Part shown: one piece after another, positions 1 to 7,981 of the stretch
Layout: every line of letters starts with the position of its first letter
Numbering within the stretch: the first letter of the stretch is position 1
Assembly (NCBI GenBank): GCA_023230565.1
Contig: JALNXD010000025.1
Coordinates: 1-45,350, forward strand
DNA length: 45,350 nucleotides
Reading direction: 5' to 3'
DNA from: Syntrophales bacterium
GTDB lineage: Bacteria; Desulfobacterota; Syntrophia; Syntrophales; UBA2210
Translations under genes and position numbers: made by a program
Notes under the pieces: model-generated
Told to the model about the DNA's origin: nothing
The model's database searches: none
The model's input: the letters and a program-made list of their open reading frames with translations, nothing else

Positions 1-135
1 CATAAACTATTAATTTCACTTTATAAGATCAAAACGGCACACCCCGGACAGAAATCCGCATCTCTCTCTTGCACCCCATGAATTCAATGAAATGTTTAAA
101 TATGGTTTAACGAAATATGAAATGAATGCAGATGA

Positions 136-206
136 GGGACAGGTTCATATTTCAAAGCACAACCAATGGATCTGGCTATTTTAATTCGGAAATATGAACC
201 TGTCCC
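136..206. repeat. 18-bp perfect inverted repeat with 35-bp spacer
   Basis: The left arm at 136-153 (GGGACAGGTTCATATTTC) is the exact reverse complement of 189-206. The spacer holds no gene. The element begins 11 bp past the stop codon of the acyl-CoA synthetase, so its transcript could form a strong hairpin at the end of that mRNA, although no U-run follows. The arm resembles the short palindromic units I associate with REP-type (IS200-like) transposases, so a small non-autonomous mobile element is an alternative. That assignment comes from memory of the motif and has not been searched. The rest of 1-216 shows no gene. Confidence 0.7.
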
Positions 207-216
207 CCCTTTTCGA

Positions 217-2109
217 TTATAGCCCCATCTCTTTGGCTGCAGTTTTCACGACATCTAAAACTGATGCATCCTCAATTGTGGAAGGAACGGTATATTCCTG
301 TTTATTCGCTATTTTTCTCATGGTTGCACGAAGTATCTTGCCGGAGCGCGTTTTCGGAAGGGCCTTTACTACCGAGCACTGCTTAAAGCAGGCAACGGCC
401 CCTATATTCGACCGAACCATTTCTACCAGCTCGCCGGTTATTTCCTGATCGTTTCTTTCAACACCTGCTTTTAAAACAACAAATCCCACCGGCACCTGTC
501 CTTTCAATTGATCGTCAACACCGATAACTGCACATTCAGCAACATCTTTGTGTCCTGATACAATTTCTTCCATAGCGCCAGTTGAAAGCCTGTGACCGGC
601 TACATTGATGACATCGTCAACCCTGCCCATAATGAATAAATATCCATCCTGATCGACATATCCGCCATCTCCCGTGACATAATAACCGGGAATTTGAGTC
701 ACGTATTCGAGGAATCTTGCATCATCATTCCATAAAGTGGGCAATGTACCCGGGGGGAGAGGTAATTTTATTACTACATAGCCTTCCTCTCCCGCCGGCA
801 ATTCAGTACCCGCAAAATCTACAATCTTTACATTATATCCCGGCACCGCTTTTGTGGGAGAGCCCGGTTTTATTGGAAAAGGCTCGAGTCCCATGCAATT
901 GCCTGCAATTCCCCATCCTGTCTCGGTCTGCCACCAGTGATCTATAACAGGGATTTGCAAAATTGCGCTTGCCCAGTTATAGGTATCAGGGTCCAGCCTT
1001 TCTCCTGCCAGGAAAAGATATTTTAAAGACGAGATATCATATTTTTTCAGATAAGAGGCATCGGGATCCTCTTTTTTGATCGCTCGAAAAGCCGTAGGCG
1101 CAGTAAAAAGTGCTTTTACCCCGTGCTGGGATATGACCCTCCAAAATGCCCCGGGATCCGGCGTTCCCACCGGCTTTCCCTCATACAAGACAGTCGTGCA
1201 CCCCGTCAAGAGAGGAGCATAGACAATATAAGAGTGGCCGACTACCCACCCCACATCCGATGCAGCCCAATATACCTCCCCCGGTTTTACATCATAAAGA
1301 TACTTCATTGACCATTTCAAGGCAACTGCATGGCCGCCGTTATCTCTGACAATTCCCTTTGGCCGTCCCGTTGTTCCAGAGGTATACAAAATATACAGAG
1401 GATCGGTTGCCGAGACACTCACGCATTCGGCAGGAGTCGCTTTTGACATCTCATCGATCCAGTCGAAATCACGCTCAGGTTTTAATAAGGCTTCAACCTG
1501 AGGCCTCTGGAATATAATGCAGGCAGAAGGCTTGTGTTCCGCCAGATCAATAGCCTTGTCCAGCAATGGCTTATAGGGAATTACCTTTTGTCCTTCAATG
1601 CCGCACGAAGCGGAAACAGCTATTTTCGGTTTTGCATCATTGATTCTTATGGCCAATTCGTGAGGTGCAAACCCCCCGAATACTACCGAATGAATTGCTC
1701 CAAGTCTGGCACATGCAAGCATTGCCACTACAGCTTCCGGAATCATCGGCATGTATATAATGACGGTATCGCCCTTTGCAATCCCCTTTCCTTTCAGCAC
1801 ACCTGCAAAATTTGCAACTTTATCAAGCAGTTCCCTGTAAGTAATTTTCTGAACAGTACCGGTCACGGGGCTGTCATAGATGACTGCCACCTGGTCGGCC
1901 CGCCCTGATTCAACCTGATAATCAACCGCATTATAACAGGTATTGAGCTCTCCACCTGCAAACCACTGGTAAAACGGTTTTCTTGTATCATCAAGAACCT
2001 TCCTCCAGCGTTTGTTCCATTTGATATCTTCGGCTGCTTCCTGCCAGAAACCTTCCGGATCGGTTATCGATCTTTCATATACCTTCTCATAGGACATATT
2101 TTCAGTCAT
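217..2109 (-). CDS. prpE: Acetate/propionate--CoA ligase (PrpE-type acyl-CoA synthetase)
   Basis: This is an AMP-forming acyl-CoA synthetase of 630 residues, the usual length for the Acs/PrpE family. It adenylates a short-chain fatty acid and transfers the acyl group to CoA in the cytoplasm. The phosphate-binding loop TSGTTGRPKG lies at 243-252, WWQTETG at 392-398, the hinge region with TGDGGY at 479-484, GRVDDVINVAGHR at 495-507, and the catalytic lysine in RSGKILR at 588-594, which is the lysine that acetylation controls in this family. DHWWQTETGWG is closer to PrpE/ACSS3 than to classical acetyl-CoA synthetase, so propionate is my preferred substrate but acetate is not excluded. GGAG stands 10 nt before the ATG at 2109; Met5 is an alternative. 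It is the last gene of a minus-strand run yjbQ-maf-yggS-prpE. Confidence 0.93.
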   Translation of the reverse strand: MTENMSYEKVYERSITDPEGFWQEAAEDIKWNKRWRKVLDDTRKPFYQWFAGGELNTCYNAVDYQVESGRADQVAVIYDSPVTGTVQKITYRELLDKVANFAGVLKGKGIAKGDTVIIYMPMIPEAVVAMLACARLGAIHSVVFGGFAPHELAIRINDAKPKIAVSASCGIEGQKVIPYKPLLDKAIDLAEHKPSACIIFQRPQVEALLKPERDFDWIDEMSKATPAECVSVSATDPLYILYTSGTTGRPKGIVRDNGGHAVALKWSMKYLYDVKPGEVYWAASDVGWVVGHSYIVYAPLLTGCTTVLYEGKPVGTPDPGAFWRVISQHGVKALFTAPTAFRAIKKEDPDASYLKKYDISSLKYLFLAGERLDPDTYNWASAILQIPVIDHWWQTETGWGIAGNCMGLEPFPIKPGSPTKAVPGYNVKIVDFAGTELPAGEEGYVVIKLPLPPGTLPTLWNDDARFLEYVTQIPGYYVTGDGGYVDQDGYLFIMGRVDDVINVAGHRLSTGAMEEIVSGHKDVAECAVIGVDDQLKGQVPVGFVVLKAGVERNDQEITGELVEMVRSNIGAVACFKQCSVVKALPKTRSGKILRATMRKIANKQEYTVPSTIEDASVLDVVKTAAKEMGL

Positions 2110-2190
2110 ATCAGCTCTTCTCCTTTTCAGATTTCATACCACCACCCATTCAAAGGAGGCGGACTTGTTTCTTTCGTCCACTCCGCTGTT

Positions 2191-2880
2191 TCAGCTTCTT
2201 TCACCAAATATTGCCCTTCCGATTCTCACAATAGTTGATCCCTCTTCTACCGCTATTTGATAATCGTCGCTCATCCCCATAGAAAGTTCATTCATGGAAA
2301 CTCCCTCGATGCACCGACAAGCGACAGCATCCCTCAAGCGTCTAAGTTCGGAAAAAAAAGGTCGTGAATTCTCCGGATCATCTGACCAGGGAGGCATTGT
2401 CATCAAACCCAGTAGCGACAGGTTTTTGAATGATGCGATAGTCTGAACGAATTGAAAAAGATTTTCTTTAACAATACCGCTCTTTGCAACCTCGCCTGAA
2501 AGATTCACTTCAATCAGTATTTTCATTACAGTCCCGGCCGATTTTGCTCGCCTGTCGATTTCCTGAGCCAATTCTATCCTGTCTACAGAGTGAACCATAT
2601 CAAAAAGTCGAACGGCATACTTTGCCTTGTTGCTTTGTAAATGGCCTATCATATGCCATTTCACTTCCTTCCCCAGCTTTTCGATTTTCCGCCTTGCTTC
2701 CTGGATATAATTTTCTCCTATTATATCGATTCCGGATTCGACAGCTTCGATTATACGGCCACACTCAACTGTCTTGGTTACCGCCATAAGCTTTATGTCA
2801 TCAGGATTCCGGTCAGATCTATAAGCGGCATCATTTATACGTTCTCTTATATGCAGTATATTTTTTTCTATTATCGACAT
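2191..2880 (-). CDS. yggS: Pyridoxal-phosphate homeostasis protein, YggS/PLPBP family
   Basis: This is a 229-residue single-domain TIM-barrel protein of the usual family length. The family binds pyridoxal 5'-phosphate on a lysine and buffers cellular vitamin B6; no enzymatic reaction is established. The PLP lysine is Lys36 in the AVTK motif, followed by GENYIQEARRK, MIGHLQSNK at 77-85, and the C-terminal phosphate-binding stretch MGMSDDYQIAVEEGST and RIGRAIFGER. All signature residues are present. It lies 76 bp after maf and 81 bp before prpE on the same strand, so co-transcription is likely. In many bacteria yggS sits with pilT or proC, but neither is here. The Shine-Dalgarno sequence is weak. 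Confidence 0.95.
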   Translation of the reverse strand: MSIIEKNILHIRERINDAAYRSDRNPDDIKLMAVTKTVECGRIIEAVESGIDIIGENYIQEARRKIEKLGKEVKWHMIGHLQSNKAKYAVRLFDMVHSVDRIELAQEIDRRAKSAGTVMKILIEVNLSGEVAKSGIVKENLFQFVQTIASFKNLSLLGLMTMPPWSDDPENSRPFFSELRRLRDAVACRCIEGVSMNELSMGMSDDYQIAVEEGSTIVRIGRAIFGERS

Positions 2881-2956
2881 GTCAATTCCGCATTTGCAAA
2901 AGCCTTCCCATATTCATTCCGACTGGACAGGATCGGCTTTTCTTACATGGACCTTC

Positions 2957-3535
2957 CTAAAATCGTATTGCCCCCACTTTTTTAAGCACAGTCACGACTT
3001 CAGTTAATGGAAGCCCTATCACATTTGTATGCGAACCATGAATCTCTCTGATAAAAAAAGCCGCTTTCCCCTGAACGGCATACGCTCCCGCTTTATCGTA
3101 AGGTTCATCGGTTTCCGAATACCATGTAATTTCATCCTCTGCGAGATTTTTAAAAAGGACTTTGGATTCTACATACTCGCGTATCATGGTATTTGCACTT
3201 TTTTTCATAATACAAAAACCTGTGATAACCCGGTGCTCCCTTCCGCTCAGTTTATAAAGCATGTGTTTCGCATGCTGCAGGCCGGCCGGTTTGCCGAGAA
3301 TTTCTTCATCAACCACTACAATCGTATCGGCACCTAATACCCATAAATCGGGGTAATGCTCTGCTACTGTCAGTGCCTTCTCAAGCGAAACCGCCAACGC
3401 ATGATCATGAGGCGGACCTCCATTGGCTTCGGGCTCCTCGATATCGCTCGGAACAACCATAAATTTCAATCCCAATTCATCCAGCAGCGTGCGCCTCCGA
3501 GGTGATGCGGACGCAAGCACAAATACTTCATTCAT
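2957..3535 (-). CDS. maf: Maf nucleotide pyrophosphatase (dTTP/UTP type)
   Basis: This 192-residue protein has the Maf/Ham1-like fold and hydrolyses non-canonical or excess nucleoside triphosphates to monophosphate and pyrophosphate in the cytoplasm. LASASPRRRTLL at the N-terminus is the phosphate-binding signature, GADTIV carries the metal-binding Asp, and EPYDKAGAYAVQGKAAFF is the substrate-discriminating block. The DKAGAY form is typical of the YhdE (dTTP/UTP and modified pyrimidine) branch rather than the m7GTP branch. AAGGA lies 10 nt upstream of the ATG. It precedes yggS in the same direction. Confidence 0.95.
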   Translation of the reverse strand: MNEVFVLASASPRRRTLLDELGLKFMVVPSDIEEPEANGGPPHDHALAVSLEKALTVAEHYPDLWVLGADTIVVVDEEILGKPAGLQHAKHMLYKLSGREHRVITGFCIMKKSANTMIREYVESKVLFKNLAEDEITWYSETDEPYDKAGAYAVQGKAAFFIREIHGSHTNVIGLPLTEVVTVLKKVGAIRF

Positions 3536-3646
3536 GTCAATTAAATCCTTTCATTATTCCATCTCTGACGGCCTCGAGAGGTCTGAATGCCGCATTGCGC
3601 TTCATTTCTGAACAAATAACGCGGTTTTACTTACTTTCAATTAAAA

Positions 3647-3664
3647 TGTCCGCCATGGCCGACA
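3647..3664. promoter_or_regulatory. Imperfect 18-bp palindrome between yjbQ and maf
   Basis: TGTCCGCCATGGCCGACA is symmetrical around GCCATGGC, with one mismatched pair. It lies in the 192-bp gap between the end of yjbQ and the start of maf, about 110 bp upstream of the maf ATG. It could be an operator or part of a transcript hairpin. I do not recognise a regulator for it. Confidence 0.25.
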
Positions 3665-3727
3665 TGAGGACTTCTTGCAAAACCTGCTCATTATGGAGTC
3701 TTCAGAGCTGTGCTCATTCATACGCCA

Positions 3728-4126
3728 TTAAAAATGTTTAATTGTTTTAACCCAGAACTTCCTGGTCCTTGGCCCGTCAAACTCGCAGAAAAATATTGAC
3801 TGCCATCTGCCTAAACATAATTTTCCGTTTTCTACAAGTACCATTTCGGAGGCTCCAATGATCGACGCTTTGATATGTGCAGCTGAATTTCCCTCGCTGT
3901 GCGCATAATTATGTTCAAAAGGAACCACCTTGTCCAGCTCATTCAGTATATCTTCCGGAACGGCAGGATCGGCGTTCTCGTTTATCGTCACAGCCGCTGT
4001 GGTATGAGGAATGAATATATGACAAATACCATCTTGCAACGATGCATCGGCCGCAGCAGATTTAACCATTTCTGTAATATCAACCATCTCGAACCTTGAA
4101 CGGGTTTTTACAAGAAATTCTTTCAT
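3728..4126 (-). CDS. yjbQ: YjbQ family protein (UPF0047)
   Basis: This protein of 132 residues belongs to the YjbQ/UPF0047 family, which folds as a small beta barrel and whose members complement thiamine-phosphate synthase mutants; the physiological role is unsettled. IFIPHTTAAVTINENAD carries the conserved His/Thr/Asn residues, HNYAHSEGNSAAHIKAS the His-rich second motif, and LGRWQSIFFCEFDGPRTRKFW the C-terminal signature. An upstream in-frame start at 4150 would add eight residues, but GAGG is placed 6 nt before the ATG at 4126 and the family normally starts with a sequence like MKEFLVKTRS, so 4126 is preferred. It heads the minus-strand run into maf, yggS and prpE and is divergent from the prepilin peptidase. 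Confidence 0.92.
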   Translation of the reverse strand: MKEFLVKTRSRFEMVDITEMVKSAAADASLQDGICHIFIPHTTAAVTINENADPAVPEDILNELDKVVPFEHNYAHSEGNSAAHIKASIIGASEMVLVENGKLCLGRWQSIFFCEFDGPRTRKFWVKTIKHF

Positions 4127-4332
4127 GACCTGCCTCTTTATCAGCCGCATATCACAGCGGCTTCAGTCAGGGATTTGCACGTTCGATAAAAAAGTTACCA
4201 TTTCATATGATTTTCCTGCCAAGCTTAAATCGGAGCCCATATGTATGCTTATCTGAGTCGCCCATTCATTTACCCGGCGGGGAATATTTTCTTATAGCAT
4301 ATCCCTTACCTTAAATGGGAGCAATTTACCTT

Positions 4333-4361
4333 TTGACTTGTGCTTTTCTCTCAGCTATAGT
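4333..4361 (+). promoter_or_regulatory. Sigma-70-type promoter for the prepilin peptidase gene
   Basis: TTGACT at 4333-4338 is separated by 17 bp from TATAGT at 4356-4361, a near-consensus pair facing the prepilin peptidase gene. Transcription would start near 4368, giving a leader of about 78 nt. A second TATAAT occurs at 4369-4374 but has no good -35 at the right distance. The rest of the 319-bp divergent region 4127-4445 shows nothing else I can name. Confidence 0.55.
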
Positions 4362-4445
4362 GCGGGACTATAATGCATATTCGCTTTTTTTTCAATGATG
4401 GAGCATGCCTTCAAATAGAGTGGCAGCAACCGGCTTAGAGGTCTC

Positions 4446-5210
4446 ATGCACATATTCCTGTCTATTTTCTTGTTTATTCTCGGTGCAGTCGTGGGAAGTT
4501 TCCTTAATGTCTGTATTTTCAGGATTCCCGAAGGCAAATCAATAGTACTGCCGGCCTCTCATTGCATGAATTGCGGTACACCGATCCGCTTTTACGATAA
4601 TATACCGATCATAAGTTATCTTATCCTGGGTGGTTCCTGTCGAAATTGCGGAATTAAAATATCACCCCAGTACCCAGCCGTAGAGTTTTTAACGGGACTT
4701 GCATGTCTGACATTGTATCTCACTTACGATCTGACTTTTTCATTCCTTTTCACCTTTTTATTCACAGCGGCACTCATAGTAATCACAGTTATCGATTTGC
4801 GCCACCAGATCATTCCCCATGCCGTAACACTTCCCGGAATACCCATTTTTTATTTGGCAGCTGTCTTTTTTATGGATATCAGCCCCGTTGAAGGGTTTCT
4901 CGGAATTATGATCGGAGCCGGATGTCTTTACTTCGTCGCAATCTATTATGAAGCCCTGACCGGTCGCGAAGGCATGGGGGGAGGCGATATAAATCTGATT
5001 GCGATGATGGGCGGATTCCTGGGATGGAAATCTCTCATATACATAATTCTCGTATCTTCTTTTACGGGGGCCATTATCGGTATCGCGCTCATGATTCTTA
5101 AAAAAAAAGATACCAAATATGCAGTTCCATTTGGTCCTTTTCTTTCAATCGGAGCGGTATCATATCTTTTTATAGGTAACTCTGCTTTTCATTTCTTATA
5201 TCTATTCTGA
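4446..5210 (+). CDS. pilD: Type IV prepilin peptidase / N-methyltransferase (PilD/GspO)
   Basis: This is an inner-membrane aspartyl protease of 254 residues that cleaves the leader of type IV pilin-like and type II secretion pseudopilin precursors and methylates the new N-terminus. The N-terminal cytoplasmic domain is complete, with two CxxC pairs (Cys40/43 and Cys65/68) expected to bind zinc. The catalytic aspartates are Asp117 in IDLRHQIIP and Asp181 in GGGDINL. Several hydrophobic segments make up the usual polytopic topology. GAGG is 5 nt before the ATG. No pilin or secretion genes lie nearby, so it must serve substrates encoded elsewhere. A near-consensus promoter lies at 4333-4361. Confidence 0.96.
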   Translation: MHIFLSIFLFILGAVVGSFLNVCIFRIPEGKSIVLPASHCMNCGTPIRFYDNIPIISYLILGGSCRNCGIKISPQYPAVEFLTGLACLTLYLTYDLTFSFLFTFLFTAALIVITVIDLRHQIIPHAVTLPGIPIFYLAAVFFMDISPVEGFLGIMIGAGCLYFVAIYYEALTGREGMGGGDINLIAMMGGFLGWKSLIYIILVSSFTGAIIGIALMILKKKDTKYAVPFGPFLSIGAVSYLFIGNSAFHFLYLF

Positions 5211-5544
5211 TTCTGGAACAACAAAAGATCCGGCCGGGTGTAACATGAAAGACGCGCATGGAATCGTTATCAAATTCCTTGATTTTAAATTACATACATA
5301 TTATAAGGCCCGAGGCGAAGGACCTTTATAAAAAACTGACGGTTGGCCAAGTGCCAACTTTTCCTTTTTATGAACTATGTAAAAAGGTCAGAAAGAATAG
5401 CGACCCGGACTTAAAGGATTCGCAAGGTTCGAAACACGAAGAAGATGCGACGTTCTGCAAAAATTCAAGGCGCGAGTACCGAGAAATATGGCTCGGCACA
5501 ATCAGCTTTTATGATTTCTGCAATATTTACAGTGTGCAAAGACA
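5211..5544. other. 334-bp intergenic region with small hairpins, no convincing gene
   Basis: This spacer between pilD and argS holds an open frame of 96 codons from 5258 that runs into the argS start, but it has no ribosome-binding site, no family resemblance and an odd composition, so I do not call it. It contains GTTGGC..GCCAAC at 5342-5358, a near-matched CCGAG..CTCGG stem at about 5480-5500, and GACCTTTATA mirrored by AAAAAGGTC about 50 bp later. These could make a structured leader for argS or be remains of a degenerate intergenic repeat. No T-box-like feature is visible. Confidence 0.4.
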
Positions 5545-7209
5545 ATGAAGAAAAAATTAACTCAGTTACTGAAAGAGGCGATACATCACGGTATTGAAAA
5601 AGGGGAGCTTAAAAACTGTGAAGTTCCCTTCATCGAAATAGAATCACCGCGAGAAAATGCGCATGGGGATTATGCATCAAATATAGCCATGATGCTTGCA
5701 TCAGGGCAAAAGAAAAACCCGCGTAAAATAGCCGAAAGCATCGTTAATTCTATTGAGGATAGAGAAGAAATGCTCGAATCCGTCGAGATTGCCGGGCCTG
5801 GATTTATTAATTTTTTTATAAATCAAAAATTCTGGACTACCTTACTGAAAGAAGTGGATGATCTTGCCGGTCGCTACGGCACGTCTGATCTCGGCCGGGG
5901 TGAAAAAGTTCAAGTCGAATTTGTAAGTGCTAATCCTACCGGTCCCCTTCATATAGGACATGCAAGGGGAGCTGTTGTCGGCGATGTAATTGCCAGAATA
6001 CTCGAAACTTCGGGCTATAAAGTATCGAGAGAATACTATATCAACGACGCCGGGAACCAAATGAATACCCTTGGTAAATCAGTGTACTATAGAATTCTTG
6101 AACTTTCCGGAGAAAAAGTCGATTTCCCCCCGGAATGCTACCAGGGTGAATATATTATTGACCTTGCAAAAAAGATTCAGATTAAATACGAAAAAGAATT
6201 GGACAAGAAAGAGTGCGATGATCTTACTTCTTTTCTGACTGAATATGCCTCTAGCTCTATACTCGCCGGGATTAAAGATGATCTTCGGGCCTTCGGTATT
6301 ATTTTTGATTGCTATTTCAGTGAAAAGGAACTCTACAAAAACAATGGGGTCAGAAAACTTCTTGAAGATCTTAGAGAAGCAGGTTTTATTTATAAGGAAG
6401 GAGAAACTCTCTGGTTTCGGACAACTGACTTCGGAGATGAAAAGGACCGGGTTGTAGTGAGGGAAAATGGAGAACCGACCTATTTTGCCGCCGATATTGA
6501 ATATCATAAGAATAAATTCGACCGAGGTTTTGACAGAGTGATCGATATCTGGGGCGCCGATCACCACGGATATATTCCGCGTATGTATGCCGGTATTAAG
6601 GCTTTGGGGAAAGACACACAATGTCTGAATATAATTTTGGTCCAGCTTGTGAATCTATTACGCGACGGTTTGCCTGTGGCCATGTCAACAAGGACGGGAG
6701 AATTCGTAACCTTGAAAGAAGTTATCGATGAAGTTGGGAAAGACGCCGCCCGATACAATTTCCTTATGAGACGATCTAACAGCCATCTGGATTTTGATCT
6801 TGAATTGGCGAAACGGCAGTCAAACGAAAATCCCGTCTATTATGTTCAATATGCTCATGCTCGGATAAAAAGCATCTTGAGAATGGCGGAGGAGCGCGGA
6901 TTTGCAATTCCATCCTATTCTGAAGTTGATATAAGTCTCCTCGATCTCGAAGAAGAACGCACACTGGTTAAGGTGATTAATGGATTTCCCGAGTTGATTG
7001 AAGCGAGTGCACGGACACTTGAACCTCATCGTATTCCTTTCTATACAAATGACCTTGCATCCGTGTTTCACAGCTATTACAATAAGAACCGGGTAATTTC
7101 CGATAATATGGAATTAACGAAAGCCCGGCTCTTTCTTGTCAAGACAGTAGGTATAGTATTAAAAAATGCGCTAGGAATACTCGGAGTTTCAGCCCCGGAA
7201 CGGATGTAA
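5545..7209 (+). CDS. argS: Arginyl-tRNA synthetase
   Basis: This class I aminoacyl-tRNA synthetase of 554 residues (usual 550-590) charges tRNA-Arg with arginine and ATP. The N-terminal Add-1 tRNA-binding domain is present (residues 1-110). The nucleotide-binding motif is HIGH at 136-139 in NPTGPLHIGHARGA. The KMSKS motif is replaced by the degenerate MSTRTGEF, as is common in this enzyme. The C-terminal DALR anticodon-binding helix bundle contains SYYNKNRV. The ATG at 5545 has only a weak ribosome-binding site, but the next methionines would cut the N-terminal domain. A SPOR protein follows after 50 bp. Confidence 0.97.
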   Translation: MKKKLTQLLKEAIHHGIEKGELKNCEVPFIEIESPRENAHGDYASNIAMMLASGQKKNPRKIAESIVNSIEDREEMLESVEIAGPGFINFFINQKFWTTLLKEVDDLAGRYGTSDLGRGEKVQVEFVSANPTGPLHIGHARGAVVGDVIARILETSGYKVSREYYINDAGNQMNTLGKSVYYRILELSGEKVDFPPECYQGEYIIDLAKKIQIKYEKELDKKECDDLTSFLTEYASSSILAGIKDDLRAFGIIFDCYFSEKELYKNNGVRKLLEDLREAGFIYKEGETLWFRTTDFGDEKDRVVVRENGEPTYFAADIEYHKNKFDRGFDRVIDIWGADHHGYIPRMYAGIKALGKDTQCLNIILVQLVNLLRDGLPVAMSTRTGEFVTLKEVIDEVGKDAARYNFLMRRSNSHLDFDLELAKRQSNENPVYYVQYAHARIKSILRMAEERGFAIPSYSEVDISLLDLEEERTLVKVINGFPELIEASARTLEPHRIPFYTNDLASVFHSYYNKNRVISDNMELTKARLFLVKTVGIVLKNALGILGVSAPERM

Positions 7210-7259
7210 TGTGAAGCTTTCCAAAGCGGCCGCCGCGACACACAAGGTCAGGTGACATC

Positions 7260-7889
7260 ATGCGATCTCAACGGAGCAGAAATTTTGAATTCAGAGTGGG
7301 TACCGTAGGGCTTACTCTCTTTACATTCGGAATTTCGTTATTATTGCTCGGCTCTTTCGTTTTCGGAGTATTCGTGGGGAAAAATATTGAAAGCTACCCT
7401 CATAAAATAGCCTCAATGCCAACGGCTATCACCCAGAAAATAGTCAAGAAAGACTTTGGCACCGCAGCTGCGGATATTGAAAAAAAAGACGATTTTTCAT
7501 TTACTTTTTATGATACACTTTCTCAAAACAAGGAGAAATTGATTTCAAAATCACCCATTGAAGAGGATAAGAAAACAAAAAAAATCTTGTCAGTAAAGAA
7601 AGAGCCCGTAAAAAGAATGGAAGAAACAACAGGGCTTACGAATACAACATCCGGAAAATATTTCATTCAGGTCGCCTCATTCAGAGATCGAGCAAGGACG
7701 GAAAAAGTTCGTTCAAAATTATCCGCTCTGGGGTATTCATCTATCGTAGAAGAGAAAAAAATCCCGGACAGAGGAATCTGGTATCGTATCAGCATTTATG
7801 GGTTTGATACTCTTGGCGCAGCGCAAGAGTCATCAAAAAAGATCGAAGGAACTCTTAAGGGGGTCAAGTGCCTGATTCGCAGAGAATAG
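7260..7889 (+). CDS. SPOR-domain inner-membrane protein
   Basis: This 209-residue protein has a short basic N-terminus, a single membrane anchor (about residues 15-38), a charged Lys/Glu-rich linker, and a C-terminal SPOR domain (about 131-209: GKYFIQVASFRDRARTE through IWYRISIYGF). SPOR domains bind denuded septal peptidoglycan, so the protein probably sits in the inner membrane with its domain in the periplasm at the division site. The topology matches FtsN/DedD-like proteins, but nothing identifies it as either. It follows argS by 50 bp, with AGGTGA before the ATG, an arrangement I recall from other deltaproteobacteria. Confidence 0.88.
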   Translation: MRSQRSRNFEFRVGTVGLTLFTFGISLLLLGSFVFGVFVGKNIESYPHKIASMPTAITQKIVKKDFGTAAADIEKKDDFSFTFYDTLSQNKEKLISKSPIEEDKKTKKILSVKKEPVKRMEETTGLTNTTSGKYFIQVASFRDRARTEKVRSKLSALGYSSIVEEKKIPDRGIWYRISIYGFDTLGAAQESSKKIEGTLKGVKCLIRRE

Positions 7890-7981
7890 AAAGACTTAGG
7901 CGCTGGAACAGAATAACAATTATTAACTTGAGCCCTAATTCATTACGGAATAAGGCCATTAATCTTTAAAAAGGTTTTCGC

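Noticed and set aside
5258..5548. 96-codon frame upstream of argS
   Set aside because: There is no Shine-Dalgarno, no family resemblance, and the DNA contains several inverted repeats, which is more typical of non-coding sequence.
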